Part shown: one piece after another, positions 21,503-33,775 of the stretch
How the letters are laid out: each line of letters opens with the position of its first letter
How positions within the stretch are numbered: the stretch's first letter is position 1
NCBI RefSeq assembly: GCF_030269925.1
Contig: NC_085133.1
Location: 206,001 to 270,000 of the forward strand
Length of the DNA stretch: 64,000 nt
Direction: 5' to 3'
From: Bombyx mori
Taxonomy: Eukaryota > Arthropoda > Insecta > Lepidoptera > Bombycidae
The notes under the pieces: model-generated
The model's database searches: none
Seen by the model: only the letters and a program-made list of their open reading frames with translations
What the model was told of the DNA's origin: nothing
Translations under genes and position numbers: made by a program

Positions 21503-22349
21503 CTAGTGGTCCCGCAGTAGTGGAAATTCGACTATAATTAACTGAAATTGTAAGTTTGTTCACTATTATGATGCTCTTTTCAAAGATTATTAAACTTCTA
21601 TAATCACAAAATTCGCCAAGACTACACTATAGAAAAATCTATATATTAATACGTGAAGCAAAAACTTTGTATCCTTTTTTACGAAAATTGCGCGGACGGA
21701 GGAGTATGAAATTTTCCACACTTATAGAGAATATATAGAAGAAGTGCACAATGCTAATATTTTTTTTAAATAATGCATAAAAGGTACATTAAATCAATAA
21801 AGAAAACATTACACACACTACATACCATGTATTTGACGCACACACGCATGCATACTATTTATTGTCAAACTTTTGTTCTTGACGTCTGTGGTCAAATTGG
21901 GAATAGGTTAAATATTGTTTGTTTTTGTTAATATTTTTTATAGTATAGTCTTGGCGAAGTTTGTGATTATAGAAGTATAAAATACAATCATAATAGTGTA
22001 GAAACTTACAATTCCAATTAATTATAGTCGAATTTCGACTACTGCGGGACCTCTAGTATTAATAAAGACAAACAATATTTAATCTATTCTCAATTTGACC
22101 ACAGACGTCAAGAACAAAAGTTTGACAATAAATAAATAGTATGCATGCGTGTGTACGTCAAATACATGATAGTGTGTGTAATGTTTTTTTTTTTTGATTT
22201 AATGTATTTTTTAGGTATAATTGAAAAAAATATTAGCATTGTGCACTCCTTCTCTATATTCTCTATAAGTGTGGGAAATTTCATACTCCTCCGTCCGCGC
22301 AATTTTCGTAAAAAGGGATACAAAGTTTTTCCTTCACGTATTAATTAGA
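21503..22349 (-). mobile_element. Non-autonomous Helitron, split by a second Helitron
   Basis: Minus-strand element made of 21503-21637 and 22057-22349 (about 430 bp without the insert). Its 3' end is CTAG at 21503-21506, preceded by a short GTCGAAT-type stem region. Its 5' end, TCTAATTAATACGTGAAGG, lies at 22349. The flanks are A and T as expected. Same family as 35266-35698. Confidence 0.85.
21638..22056 (+). mobile_element. Non-autonomous Helitron nested in a Helitron of the same family
   Basis: 5' end TCTATATATTAATACGTGAA at 21638, preceded by A. 3' end is the stem AGTCGAATTTCGACT followed 12 bases later by CTAG at 22053-22056, then T. It interrupts the minus-strand copy exactly between A and T, so the pair forms a long natural inverted repeat. 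Confidence 0.87.
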
Positions 22350-22549
22350 TGTATAGGGGTGACAGAGAGCACTCTTTTTCAGGTTTATATTGTTTTGGAT
22401 TAACAAAATCCGACGTGGTCATGCCACTGCGGCCGTCACAAATTGTGTTAGAAGGATCAATTTCCTGCAACTACTCGCGCGTCGCCTGTCACCATCGCCA
22501 AACTGTTACACGATACAATTACATCTGCAAGGTCCCACGCTTCAACTAC

Positions 22550-22672
22550 GTTTTTTTATTGCCCCTGTAGGCCGACGAGCATACGGCCCACCTGATGGTG
22601 AGTGGTTACCGTCGCTCATGGACATCAGCAATGCCATGGGCAGAGCCAAGTCGCTGCTTACCGTTACTCAGA
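22550..22672 (-). repeat. Second interspersed repeat family
   Basis: TTTTTTTATTGCCCCTGTAG, GCCGACGAGCATACGGCCCA, CCTGATGGTGAGTGGTTACC, GGGCAGAGCCAAGTCGCTGC. The best-preserved minus-strand copy of this family in the window. Confidence 0.7.
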
Positions 22673-23879
22673 ATTATCATCCTAGAAATGTTTTTCTGCT
22701 TAAATTATTAGTTAACCCGAGTGAGTGATATACCGTTCGAACGCCGTCTCGAGGGAAATACTCAAAGTGTCCTGTTCAGAATTTTATATACGACTTTTTG
22801 CTAATATGTATTTATTAACACCCGTCGGTTTTGTCTGTTCTACACAGCAATGGGATCCTGACGTCTTACCGTGAGCGATCGGCTTGTGTCAGGCCCTCAT
22901 CGCGTCCTCCAAGCTCATTATTAACTCTTTGTGACATTGTTAGATACTGCGTCTGTCCCGGCCGGTATTTATCTAAGTGAGCACGTGCCTAACACGCGTT
23001 TACTAATGATATCAATGATGAAACTTTAATGTCTTCTGATTTAATGGAAAATACTGCGTAATAGCGCATCCGCAATATTCGTGTCAAGTTGTCGTGTCCG
23101 GCCCTGCGGCTCCAACCGGATGCTTCTACCTTTTCCTTTTAATATGCCCAAAACTTAGCCGATTTCTACTTTAAATCCTATACGAGTAATTGCGCTCGAA
23201 GAGTTTGGTCAGTCCTCCTGGCTCCATAAAGGCAGCCTGTTTCTTCTATTACTAATCAAGCTTATTGTGTACCGATCTCTGACACTTTTGACAGGCACCT
23301 GTCAAATATCTTGTGTTCGGTGATGACTACTGCCACAAGTTTGTTACCGTTTATTCTCAGTGGTAAAACTGTATTCAGAATCGGTGGTCCTTACTATTAG
23401 TTGATTATCTTACCCGATTAGCTCTGTTTCCAAACACGAGGACACATCCAATGCATAAAAGTAAGACACGATCACACAAAAGACACCGTACCAAACATTT
23501 AAAAAAAAAGAGAAAACAATAAATTACAAAAAAATCGTTCTTAACGACCAACTCGTCATTAACCGGTAAGGTTGAAAAACAATAAACAATATTGTTTTCC
23601 GAGTCAAACGTCGAGTTAAAACAATTTCAAATAACAAAAACGCCGAATGCTGGCGCCACGCCAAGCACGCGGTCGCCATCCAGCGCGCGCACGGTGTGGC
23701 GTCTCGCACTAGGCGTCGCGGCGGGCACAGATACAAACATCACTAGTGTTCGTACCCCCATACTGCGGACTACGCTTAGGTACTCGCTTGAACTATACCG
23801 TGGAGCGGTCCAGGGGCAGCTTGTGTCTAAGCAAACTGAAACTTTACTTCTTTTGGGAATGGTTTTTTACTATGAGGAC
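22673..23879. other. No recognised gene; GC-rich patch
   Basis: 23640-23720 is GC-rich with several GCGC words, in otherwise AT-rich sequence. Overlapping short frames on both strands give no recognisable protein. Confidence 0.3.
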
Positions 23880-24160
23880 AAAATCAAACCCGAAAAATTT
23901 TAATTTGCGTAATTACTGGTGGTAGGACCTCTTGTGAGTCTGCGCGGGTAGGTACCACCACCCAACCTATTCCTGCAGTGAAGCAGTAATGCGTTTCGGT
24001 TTGTAGGGTGGAGGCAGCCGTTGTAACTATACTGAGACCATAGAACTTATATCTCAAGGTCGGGTGGCGCGGTTACGTTGTAGATGTCTATGGGCTCCAG
24101 TAACCACTTAACACCAGGTGGGCTGTGAGGTCGTCCAGCCATCTAAGCAATAAAAAAAAA
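23880..24160 (+). mobile_element. Bm1 SINE, left partner of the tandem duplication
   Basis: 5'-truncated Bm1 beginning near AAATCAAACCCG. Diagnostic variants are GAGACCATAGAAC (A at 24040), AAGGTCGGGTGGCGCGG and GAGGTCGTCCAGCC. The 3' half of the junction Bm1 at 28146-28576 carries these same variants. Confidence 0.93.
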
Positions 24161-24639
24161 TTGATTTTGGGATGGGATTGGGGTTATTATAATCGCGCTC
24201 GGGTTGGTTCCATCGTCTTGGCAATTACTGCCGCGCAACAATATTATTGAGACTACAATGACAATCACAATTATATTCACGTTGTAACTATCTATGAGCT
24301 CAAGTACTCGTTGAGTACCAAGTGGAATTTAGAGCATTTATTTACATTTAGAACTTTGAATTCCTATCTTTAAGCGGGCACATTCACATAATTATTTCAG
24401 CAGGCCGCGCTGACAGATAATGACAAAAGTAAATGTTAGTGTTTAAATTACAGTCTCAAGTCGAGTTAAATACCCTTTCATAACACATCTCCTCGGACAT
24501 TTCAAGAATGCTAAATATTCTCACAGCACTCCAGGATGGTATTTGGTGCTAAACATTGCGAAATGTATGGAACACACAGTTGTGTAGGATCAGCCTGCGT
24601 GACGCCTCTCGCGCGTCGCTCGTACTGTGACTATTCTAC

Positions 24640-24860
24640 CTATGCTGATAGCTTTGAGAGGCTATTTCAGCTTCTTGACGTGTAGGTGAACTCACGGGGC
24701 TTAAACCGGAGTGTTGCTAATACTGGGCAAGAGCAATGCTTCGCAGAATCTACCACCGGATCGGAAACGCGACCCACTGAGAAGATCCGGCTAGAAACTC
24801 AGTGGGCTGTGTCTGTGGGTTAATTTACTCGTCGAGCCCTTCGTCGCAAGCCACGGCTTC
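24640..24860 (-). repeat. LINE C-terminus/3'UTR fragment (unit 1)
   Basis: On the minus strand a short frame ends TLAEAVACDEGLDE at a stop near 24823. It is followed by GAGTTTCTAGCCGGATCTTC, TCAGTGGGTCGCG and CCGGTGGTAGATTCTGCG, the 3'UTR block related to that of the LINE at 1-3216. The copy in unit 2 is at 29056-29276. Confidence 0.6.
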
Positions 24861-25579
24861 GGCGAGGGTGGTGACCGCTAGTACTGTGACATACACCTTT
24901 GAAGTGATAACAATAATATTTGAACTGAATCGGAGAAATGAAGGTGCAGACGTTGCGCACAGAACACGATCCAATAGAAAAACAACAGTATTCATTATTA
25001 TATTTCACAGACAGGGCTATATAGGTTTATCAGAATCACTATTGATAGTAAAATACCATATTAATAAAATACAGCAGATTTCGAGACGGATCTAACAGAG
25101 TAGTGCGAAACAGAAATAGACAAGTTGGTGGAAAAACCAAACGGCTTACCGCACAGCTTATAACTAATAGTACATTTCAGTTTAATTTAAAAAACTGTAA
25201 CCAAATTCGTGTCTGCTCTCGGGGCGGTCGGTAATTAATTAGACGCGCGCGACGGGTACGGACGAAACAATTTAATCTTCGCCTTCAACAGAAATGCTTT
25301 ACGAGATGTATCATTAGGCGTATTTGGTTTTATGAAGCTTACAAATTTTCCAAGCTACGTCAGTAATGTTACATGCTACCCACAATACACTAACGTTAAT
25401 CTGAAGGCGCGCACCGGGAGCCCGGATTATGCGATGGAGTCCCGTTTCTAAAATAATAATACATATTTTTAAGAATTACAGCTGCCACATATCGTGACTT
25501 GAAGAATTAAAACAATAATAGCTCTTGAAATTGAGATTTACAATTAACTAACGCTAACTTTATAGTTATCTTAACTAGA

Positions 25580-25819
25580 TTTTTTTTAATGCTTAGATGG
25601 ATGGACGAGCTCACAGCTCACCTGATGTGAAGTGGTTACTGGAGCCCATAGACATCTATGGCGTAAATGCGCCACCCGCCTTGAGATATAAGTTTTAAGG
25701 TCTCAGTATAGTTACAACAGCTGCCCCACCCTTCAAACCGAAACGCATTACTGCTTCACGGCAGAAATAGGCAGGGCGGTAGTACCCGTGCGGACTTACA
25801 AGAGGTCCTATCACCAGTG
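25580..25819 (-). mobile_element. Bm1 SINE, 5'-truncated (unit 1)
   Basis: TTTTTTTTAATGCTTAGATG through to CCTATCACCAGTG, reverse-oriented, without the head. Confidence 0.92.
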
Positions 25820-26592
25820 AAAATATTTGGAGAGGATAAAACCTGGTGACGGAGACTTAAAATTGATTCAAAAAACTTAAACCCAATGTTGGACTCTTCA
25901 GCTCTACTCTTTCGCAAACAGTCTTGCTTTCCTGAGTGTGGCGTAAATTCAGCCAACCACATTCACGCGTACACTTGAAGTCTCATTTAGAAGATACGGA
26001 GGAGAAGAGTGAGAATTTGGTCTAGTAAATAATAAACCACTACTGAAGAATTTGTAAGAGTGTTCGTAGATGGATGAACAACTATCATCATGAAAGATCT
26101 TCTGAGCTGAGAACCTGCGACCCAAGCCACATGCCTTCGTTAAATACCTTCAGTGTTAGTAAAATTCGTTAAAACTCATAAAACGGATCCAAACGAAATG
26201 GGTCGCCGTTCTCGGGAACTGTTCAAAAAGTGTAAAAATAGTTTCGCTCTCAGACCTCCAGTAAACGGCGGCGGCGCGCGCGGGGCGCCCAATTAACAGA
26301 GCCCCGGTAACTGGGTCGAGCGGTTATTGCAGGGGATGGCTTATTGCAAACATAACTTAGTTTTAGTGGTCTCGGTGGTAAGCCGACCAAACGTAAGATC
26401 CCTGCCTTGCACCCGAAACTTCAACGAAACCCGAACCTTTCATATTACGCGGTCCAGGGAAAATGGTCGGTTTCGTCTTTTTATAAATATTCGAAATTAT
26501 TTTAGTGAATAGCGCTATTGATAATGACGTAAGTGAAATCTTTTACTAAAAATTTAAACCACATAAAGTTTGTGTAATCACACGTCCATATT

Positions 26593-26725
26593 GTCAGGTC
26601 TCCTTCGGAGGCGTTCGGGCTGTTAGCAAATCCCACCCCTCCTGACTGAGCCTTTGCTCGCCCACCTGTCCTGGTGAAACTGGAAAGTCCTCAGGGCCAT
26701 CAATAAACTCTCAATCATAAAAAAA
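26593..26725 (+). mobile_element. LINE 3'UTR, severely 5'-truncated (unit 1)
   Basis: GTCAGGTCTCCTTCGGAGGC to ATCATAAAAAAA. It matches the last 130 bp of the LINE ending at 3216, apart from a small deletion in the GGTAGCTG segment. Confidence 0.85.
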
Positions 26726-27378
26726 CGTCCATATTGGAACGCGATATAGCTATGTAAAGAAAATCCTTTATACCTTCATTATTTAAAATTCTTTAGTTTT
26801 TAGGATTTTAGGAGTTTTCTTCAGTGTCATGAAGTGAAGTCTGTCATTAAGTAAAAAGAGAGTTCAGTTTTGTATATTTTATAATACTATTTGCTATTTA
26901 ATTATTAATATTATTTTTTTAAAATATTAAGAGCTTTATATATTGTTTTCTTTTTATACATATAACAGAAAACGAAATTAAGTATTTTATTGTTTAGTCA
27001 TTCTGAAGTACTCCATATCGTTATATAGGCATGTAGATAACATATAACACGAATGATACTCTCTCAGAGATCTAATAGTATGGACTGATGAGATACACTA
27101 CGCTCTCTTCGAATATTGCAGTACATTATATTTCCTATTAATTAAAAAAGCCATAGAGACGGAGATGAACACTAAAACAATTTAATGTTGATTTTTCTAA
27201 TTGCAATTTAAAAAAAAAGATCTTTCTTTCAAAAAGATCACACAATTTTTCAGCACAGACAATAATAATTATTTATTTATTTATGTACACACAGAAAAGA
27301 AGACATAGTACAATACTGATGTTTTAAAAATAAAATCAGTAAAACTACATAAACATACAGTTAACTTATTAAGATAAA

Positions 27379-27643
27379 CTAGCTGACCCGCAGACTTTAG
27401 TACCTCAATCGATAAATAAAAGACCTAAACTTTTGTATAAAATAAACTTAAATCATACACATCAATAAAAAAACAAAATTGTTATTTTTATTTTATTCCT
27501 AGTATTTTCATATTTATCTACTTTTTAAACCTTCCCTGGACTTCCACAAATAATTCAAGAGCAAAATTAGCCAAATCGATCCAGTTCTCGAGTTTTAGCG
27601 AGACTAACGAACAGCAATTCATTTTTATATACTCGTATATAGA
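27379..27643 (-). mobile_element. Non-autonomous Helitron (unit 1)
   Basis: CTAG at 27379-27382 (minus-strand 3' end, ..GGGTCAGCTAG then T). The 5' end, TCTATATACGAGTATATAAA, lies at 27643, with the expected A next to it. 265 bp, no coding capacity. Confidence 0.75.
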
Positions 27644-28145
27644 TTATTAAGAGTACATTAACTCTTAACTGTGAAAATTAAGCGTCCCATGAGATGAACT
27701 GCATGTATGTGTGAACGACGCAGCGCCCCGGGTCTCGGCCCGGTTACATTCATTACGGCGCTTCCGTTTACCGGGATGAAGACGGAGAATTAATTTTCAA
27801 CTTCGGATTCTGGGAGAGACGGGCGCACATAGTATTTGTGGAGTATTTCGTGAGCTAGTCTTTAGCATAGAGCACAAGTGCAGTAGTAAAAGATCTACTA
27901 CCGAGAGTTTAATACTGACAACATCACTCGGGTCTGATGAAACTAGGTAGATAAATCCCGTCATTGTATTATGTTTTTAAGTTATCATTTAGTAAACAGA
28001 AAGTTAAAGTTATTTTTGCTTAAATATTTTTTATATTTCTATCACCCAAAATAGTATCGACACATATCTGCCGGCGCAGTGGTAATTTTTCAACGGCGTT
28101 CTTGAAAAAGTCAGGTGAGTCAATAAACTATTCAAAGGCATTGAA

Positions 28146-28576
28146 GTTGTCGTGGCCTAAAGGATAAAACGTCCGGTGCATTCGTGTTGAGCGATGCATC
28201 GGTGTTCGGATCCCGGGCGGGTACCAATTTTTCTAATGAAATACGTACTCAACAAATGTTCACGATTGACTTCCACGGTGAAAGAATAATATAGTGTAAT
28301 AAAAACCGGCAAAATTATAGTTTGCGTAATTGCTGGTGGTAGGACCTCTTGTGAGTCCGCGCGGGTAGGTGCCACCACCCAACCTATTACTACCGTGAAG
28401 CAGTAATGCGTTTCAGTTGGAAGGGCGGGGCAGCCGTTGTAATTATACTGAGACCATAGAACTTATATCTCAAGGTCGGGTGGCGCGGTTACGTTGTAGA
28501 TGTCTATGGGCTCCAGTAACCACTTAACACCAGGTGGGCTGTGAGGTCGTCCAGCCATCTAAGCAATAAAAAAAAA
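28146..28576 (+). mobile_element. Chimeric Bm1 SINE at the duplication junction
   Basis: The head and first two thirds carry the variants of the right-hand Bm1 (CGTGTTGAGCG, CAGTTGGAAGGGCGGGG, AATTATACTGAGACC). The last third carries those of the left-hand Bm1 (ATAGAAC, GGTCGGGTGGCGCGG, GAGGTCGTCCAGCC). The switch lies in the 12-bp shared tract at 28444-28455. Confidence 0.9.
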
Positions 28577-29055
28577 TTGATTTTGGGATGGGATTGGGGT
28601 TATTATAATCGCGCTCGGGTTGGTTCCATCGTCTTGGCAATTACTGCCGCGCAACAATATTATTGAGACTACAATGACAATCACAATTATATTCACGTTG
28701 TAACTATCTATGAGCTCAAGTACTCGTTGAGTACCAAGTGGAATTTAGAGCATTTATTTACATTTAGAACTTTGAATTCCTATCTTTAAGCGGGCACATT
28801 CACATAATTATTTCAGCAGGCCGCGCTGACAGATAATGACAAAAGTAAATGTTAGTGTTTAAATTACAGTCTCAAGTCGAGTTAAATACCCTTTCATAAC
28901 ACATCTCCTCGGACATTTCAAGAATGCTAAATATTCTCACAGCACTCCAGGATGGTATTTGGTGCTAAACATTGCGAAATGTATGGAACACACAGTTGTG
29001 TAGGATCAGCCTGCGTGACGCCTCTCGCGCGTCGCTCGTACTGTGACTATTCTAC

Positions 29056-29276
29056 CTATGCTGATAGCTTTGAGAGGCTATTTCAGCTTCTTGACGTGTA
29101 GGTGAACTCACGGGGCTTAAACCGGAGTGTTGCTAATACTGGGCAAGAGCAATGCTTCGCAGAATCTACCACCGGATCGGAAACGCGACCCACTGAGAAG
29201 ATCCGGCTAGAAACTCAGTGGGCTGTGTCTGTGGGTTAATTTACTCGTCGAGCCCTTCGTCGCAAGCCACGGCTTC
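29056..29276 (-). repeat. LINE C-terminus/3'UTR fragment (unit 2)
   Basis: Copy of 24640-24860 in the second duplication unit, apparently identical. Confidence 0.6.
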
Positions 29277-29995
29277 GGCGAGGGTGGTGACCGCTAGTAC
29301 TGTGACATACACCTTTGAAGTGATAACAATAATATTTGAACTGAATCGGAGAAATGAAGGTGCAGACGTTGCGCACAGAACACGATCCAATAGAAAAACA
29401 ACAGTATTCATTATTATATTTCACAGACAGGGCTATATAGGTTTATCAGAATCACTATTGATAGTAAAATACCATATTAATAAAATACAGCAGATTTCGA
29501 GACGGATCTAACAGAGTAGTGCGAAACAGAAATAGACAAGTTGGTGGAAAAACCAAACGGCTTACCGCACAGCTTATAACTAATAGTACATTTCAGTTTA
29601 ATTTAAAAAACTGTAACCAAATTCGTGTCTGCTCTCGGGGCGGTCGGTAATTAATTAGACGCGCGCGACGGGTACGGACGAAACAATTTAATCTTCGCCT
29701 TCAACAGAAATGCTTTACGAGATGTATCATTAGGCGTATTTGGTTTTATGAAGCTTACAAATTTTCCAAGCTACGTCAGTAATGTTACATGCTACCCACA
29801 ATACACTAACGTTAATCTGAAGGCGCGCACCGGGAGCCCGGATTATGCGATGGAGTCCCGTTTCTAAAATAATAATACATATTTTTAAGAATTACAGCTG
29901 CCACATATCGTGACTTGAAGAATTAAAACAATAATAGCTCTTGAAATTGAGATTTACAATTAACTAACGCTAACTTTATAGTTATCTTAACTAGA

Positions 29996-30235
29996 TTTTT
30001 TTTAATGCTTAGATGGATGGACGAGCTCACAGCTCACCTGATGTGAAGTGGTTACTGGAGCCCATAGACATCTATGGCGTAAATGCGCCACCCGCCTTGA
30101 GATATAAGTTTTAAGGTCTCAGTATAGTTACAACAGCTGCCCCACCCTTCAAACCGAAACGCATTACTGCTTCACGGCAGAAATAGGCAGGGCGGTAGTA
30201 CCCGTGCGGACTTACAAGAGGTCCTATCACCAGTA
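29996..30235 (-). mobile_element. Bm1 SINE, 5'-truncated (unit 2)
   Basis: Copy of 25580-25819. The only difference between units seen by eye falls at its right edge (GTAAAAAAATA instead of GTGAAAATA). Confidence 0.92.
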
Positions 30236-31010
30236 AAAAAATATTTGGAGAGGATAAAACCTGGTGACGGAGACTTAAAATTGATTCAAAAAACTTAAAC
30301 CCAATGTTGGACTCTTCAGCTCTACTCTTTCGCAAACAGTCTTGCTTTCCTGAGTGTGGCGTAAATTCAGCCAACCACATTCACGCGTACACTTGAAGTC
30401 TCATTTAGAAGATACGGAGGAGAAGAGTGAGAATTTGGTCTAGTAAATAATAAACCACTACTGAAGAATTTGTAAGAGTGTTCGTAGATGGATGAACAAC
30501 TATCATCATGAAAGATCTTCTGAGCTGAGAACCTGCGACCCAAGCCACATGCCTTCGTTAAATACCTTCAGTGTTAGTAAAATTCGTTAAAACTCATAAA
30601 ACGGATCCAAACGAAATGGGTCGCCGTTCTCGGGAACTGTTCAAAAAGTGTAAAAATAGTTTCGCTCTCAGACCTCCAGTAAACGGCGGCGGCGCGCGCG
30701 GGGCGCCCAATTAACAGAGCCCCGGTAACTGGGTCGAGCGGTTATTGCAGGGGATGGCTTATTGCAAACATAACTTAGTTTTAGTGGTCTCGGTGGTAAG
30801 CCGACCAAACGTAAGATCCCTGCCTTGCACCCGAAACTTCAACGAAACCCGAACCTTTCATATTACGCGGTCCAGGGAAAATGGTCGGTTTCGTCTTTTT
30901 ATAAATATTCGAAATTATTTTAGTGAATAGCGCTATTGATAATGACGTAAGTGAAATCTTTTACTAAAAATTTAAACCACATAAAGTTTGTGTAATCACA
31001 CGTCCATATT

Positions 31011-31143
31011 GTCAGGTCTCCTTCGGAGGCGTTCGGGCTGTTAGCAAATCCCACCCCTCCTGACTGAGCCTTTGCTCGCCCACCTGTCCTGGTGAAACTG
31101 GAAAGTCCTCAGGGCCATCAATAAACTCTCAATCATAAAAAAA
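31011..31143 (+). mobile_element. LINE 3'UTR, 5'-truncated (unit 2)
   Basis: Copy of 26593-26725 in the second unit. Confidence 0.85.
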
Positions 31144-31796
31144 CGTCCATATTGGAACGCGATATAGCTATGTAAAGAAAATCCTTTATACCTTCATTAT
31201 TTAAAATTCTTTAGTTTTTAGGATTTTAGGAGTTTTCTTCAGTGTCATGAAGTGAAGTCTGTCATTAAGTAAAAAGAGAGTTCAGTTTTGTATATTTTAT
31301 AATACTATTTGCTATTTAATTATTAATATTATTTTTTTAAAATATTAAGAGCTTTATATATTGTTTTCTTTTTATACATATAACAGAAAACGAAATTAAG
31401 TATTTTATTGTTTAGTCATTCTGAAGTACTCCATATCGTTATATAGGCATGTAGATAACATATAACACGAATGATACTCTCTCAGAGATCTAATAGTATG
31501 GACTGATGAGATACACTACGCTCTCTTCGAATATTGCAGTACATTATATTTCCTATTAATTAAAAAAGCCATAGAGACGGAGATGAACACTAAAACAATT
31601 TAATGTTGATTTTTCTAATTGCAATTTAAAAAAAAAGATCTTTCTTTCAAAAAGATCACACAATTTTTCAGCACAGACAATAATAATTATTTATTTATTT
31701 ATGTACACACAGAAAAGAAGACATAGTACAATACTGATGTTTTAAAAATAAAATCAGTAAAACTACATAAACATACAGTTAACTTATTAAGATAAA

Positions 31797-32061
31797 CTAG
31801 CTGACCCGCAGACTTTAGTACCTCAATCGATAAATAAAAGACCTAAACTTTTGTATAAAATAAACTTAAATCATACACATCAATAAAAAAACAAAATTGT
31901 TATTTTTATTTTATTCCTAGTATTTTCATATTTATCTACTTTTTAAACCTTCCCTGGACTTCCACAAATAATTCAAGAGCAAAATTAGCCAAATCGATCC
32001 AGTTCTCGAGTTTTAGCGAGACTAACGAACAGCAATTCATTTTTATATACTCGTATATAGA
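31797..32061 (-). mobile_element. Non-autonomous Helitron (unit 2)
   Basis: Copy of 27379-27643, with CTAG at 31797-31800 and the TCTATATACG 5' end at 32061. Confidence 0.75.
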
Positions 32062-32563
32062 TTATTAAGAGTACATTAACTCTTAACTGTGAAAATTAAG
32101 CGTCCCATGAGATGAACTGCATGTATGTGTGAACGACGCAGCGCCCCGGGTCTCGGCCCGGTTACATTCATTACGGCGCTTCCGTTTACCGGGATGAAGA
32201 CGGAGAATTAATTTTCAACTTCGGATTCTGGGAGAGACGGGCGCACATAGTATTTGTGGAGTATTTCGTGAGCTAGTCTTTAGCATAGAGCACAAGTGCA
32301 GTAGTAAAAGATCTACTACCGAGAGTTTAATACTGACAACATCACTCGGGTCTGATGAAACTAGGTAGATAAATCCCGTCATTGTATTATGTTTTTAAGT
32401 TATCATTTAGTAAACAGAAAGTTAAAGTTATTTTTGCTTAAATATTTTTTATATTTCTATCACCCAAAATAGTATCGACACATATCTGCCGGCGCAGTGG
32501 TAATTTTTCAACGGCGTTCTTGAAAAAGTCAGGTGAGTCAATAAACTATTCAAAGGCATTGAA

Positions 32564-32990
32564 GTTGTCGTGGCCTAAAGGATAAAACGTCCGGTGCATT
32601 CGTGTTGAGCGATGCATCGGTGTTCGGATCCCGGGCGGGTACCAATTTTTCTAATGAAATACGTACTCAACAAATGTTCACGATTGACTTCCACGGTGAA
32701 AGAATAATATAGTGTAATAAAAACCGGCAAAATTATAGTTTGCGTAATTGCTGGTGGTAGGACCTCTTGTGAGTCCGCGCGGGTAGGTGCCACCACCCAA
32801 CCTATTACTACCGTGAAGCAGTAATGCGTTTCAGTTGGAAGGGCGGGGCAGCCGTTGTAATTATACTGAGACCTTAGAACTGATAATATATTTCAAAGCG
32901 GGTGGCACTCGTAGATGTCTATGGGCTCCAATAACCACTTAACACCAGGTGGGTTGTGAGCTAGTCCACCCATCAAAGCAATAAAAAAAA
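32564..32990 (+). mobile_element. Bm1 SINE, full length, right partner of the duplication
   Basis: tRNA-like head (GTTGTCGTGGCCTAAAGGAT; B box GGTGTTCGGATCCCGGG, one base off consensus) and the complete body. The 3' part has its own variants: ACTGATAATATATTTCAAAG, a short deletion (GGCACTCGTAG), and GGGTTGTGAGCTAGTCC. These are absent from the junction copy. Confidence 0.93.
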
Positions 32991-33443
32991 CGTAATTGTC
33001 TACATCTATCCCGTATCTACCTATCGCCTGTGTTGATTCCTATAATTACATAAACATTTCACATAATCCAATTCACTAATGTGTGAAACGTCTGCCGGGC
33101 TGTTTACATTTTTTTTTCATAAATGATTCACCTCAGTAAACTGTTTACCGTTCCGAATATAGTGGCCATGCAATGCTTGGGACAAATTATATATTTATAA
33201 GATACCGGTGTGTCCCGTGACGTACAGCCGGTTGTACTCACGCAGTGCTCTGACAGAGCTCCATGTACTTGGAACAACGTGTACAAATTGCTAACCCAAT
33301 AGAATAAAAATACAATTAAAAAACAACCTATTGCAAAAGAATAAAGCTTACTGGTCGTTCAGAAGCAATCACCTTCCTAATACAAACAATAACCGATTTG
33401 TTTGATGACGACTTTTTTAGACAGCCGATTAAGTTCACGTAAA
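32991..33443. other. No recognised gene
   Basis: AT-rich sequence with no coding or repeat signal recognised. Confidence 0.3.
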
Positions 33444-33775
33444 TCTATACATATAAATAAAATTGGAGTGTTTGTTTGTAATATTGAAATAACCGCTTTT
33501 TACTACATGCATATGAATGTATATACGGTACATACACCAAAATATTTTTTTTTACAATTTTTGTCTGTCGGTCTCTCTGTCTGCTTGTTCCGGCTATTCT
33601 CTGGAACGGCTGGACCGATTTTGACGAGACTTTCACTGATAGGCTACTTTTTTTAAGACTAGCTTCGCCCCTCGGCGTCACCGCGGTACGACAATAACCG
33701 CAGGTAACATCACGGGACTCAGCTATCAATAATAAAATTTAATGTTTCCGAAGCGAAGCGAGGGTGGGTCGCTAG
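33444..33775 (+). mobile_element. Non-autonomous Helitron
   Basis: 5' TCTATACATATAAATAAAAT at 33444, preceded by A. The 3' end ..GGGTGGGTCG-CTAG is at 33772-33775, followed by T. The inner phrase GGAACGGCTGGACCGATTTT is common to lepidopteran Helitrons. A second, reverse-facing terminus-like word (ACTAGCTTCGCCCCTCGG at 33658) suggests a mosaic or an inner deletion. Confidence 0.8.

Larger units (their letters stand above)
24040..28455. repeat. Tandem duplication, unit 1 (4416 bp)
   Basis: Directly repeated as 28456-32873. By eye the two units are identical except at 25818-25822, where GTGAAAATA becomes GTAAAAAAATA, adding 2 bp. Contents: part of Bm1, a LINE 3' fragment, a reverse Bm1, a LINE 3'UTR, a Helitron, and the head of the junction Bm1. 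No host gene was recognised. Confidence 0.95.
28456..32873. repeat. Tandem duplication, unit 2 (4418 bp)
   Basis: Direct repeat of 24040-28455 at an offset of 4416, rising to 4418 after the 2-bp A insertion near 30235. It ends inside the Bm1 at 32564-32990, where the sequence switches from the duplicated variant to GAGACCTTAGAACTG. Confidence 0.95.

Noticed and set aside
24802..25095. 97-residue frame conserved perfectly in both duplication units (also 29218-29511)
   Set aside because: Its conservation only reflects the recent duplication. Its start overlaps an antisense LINE 3'UTR fragment and no protein family is visible.
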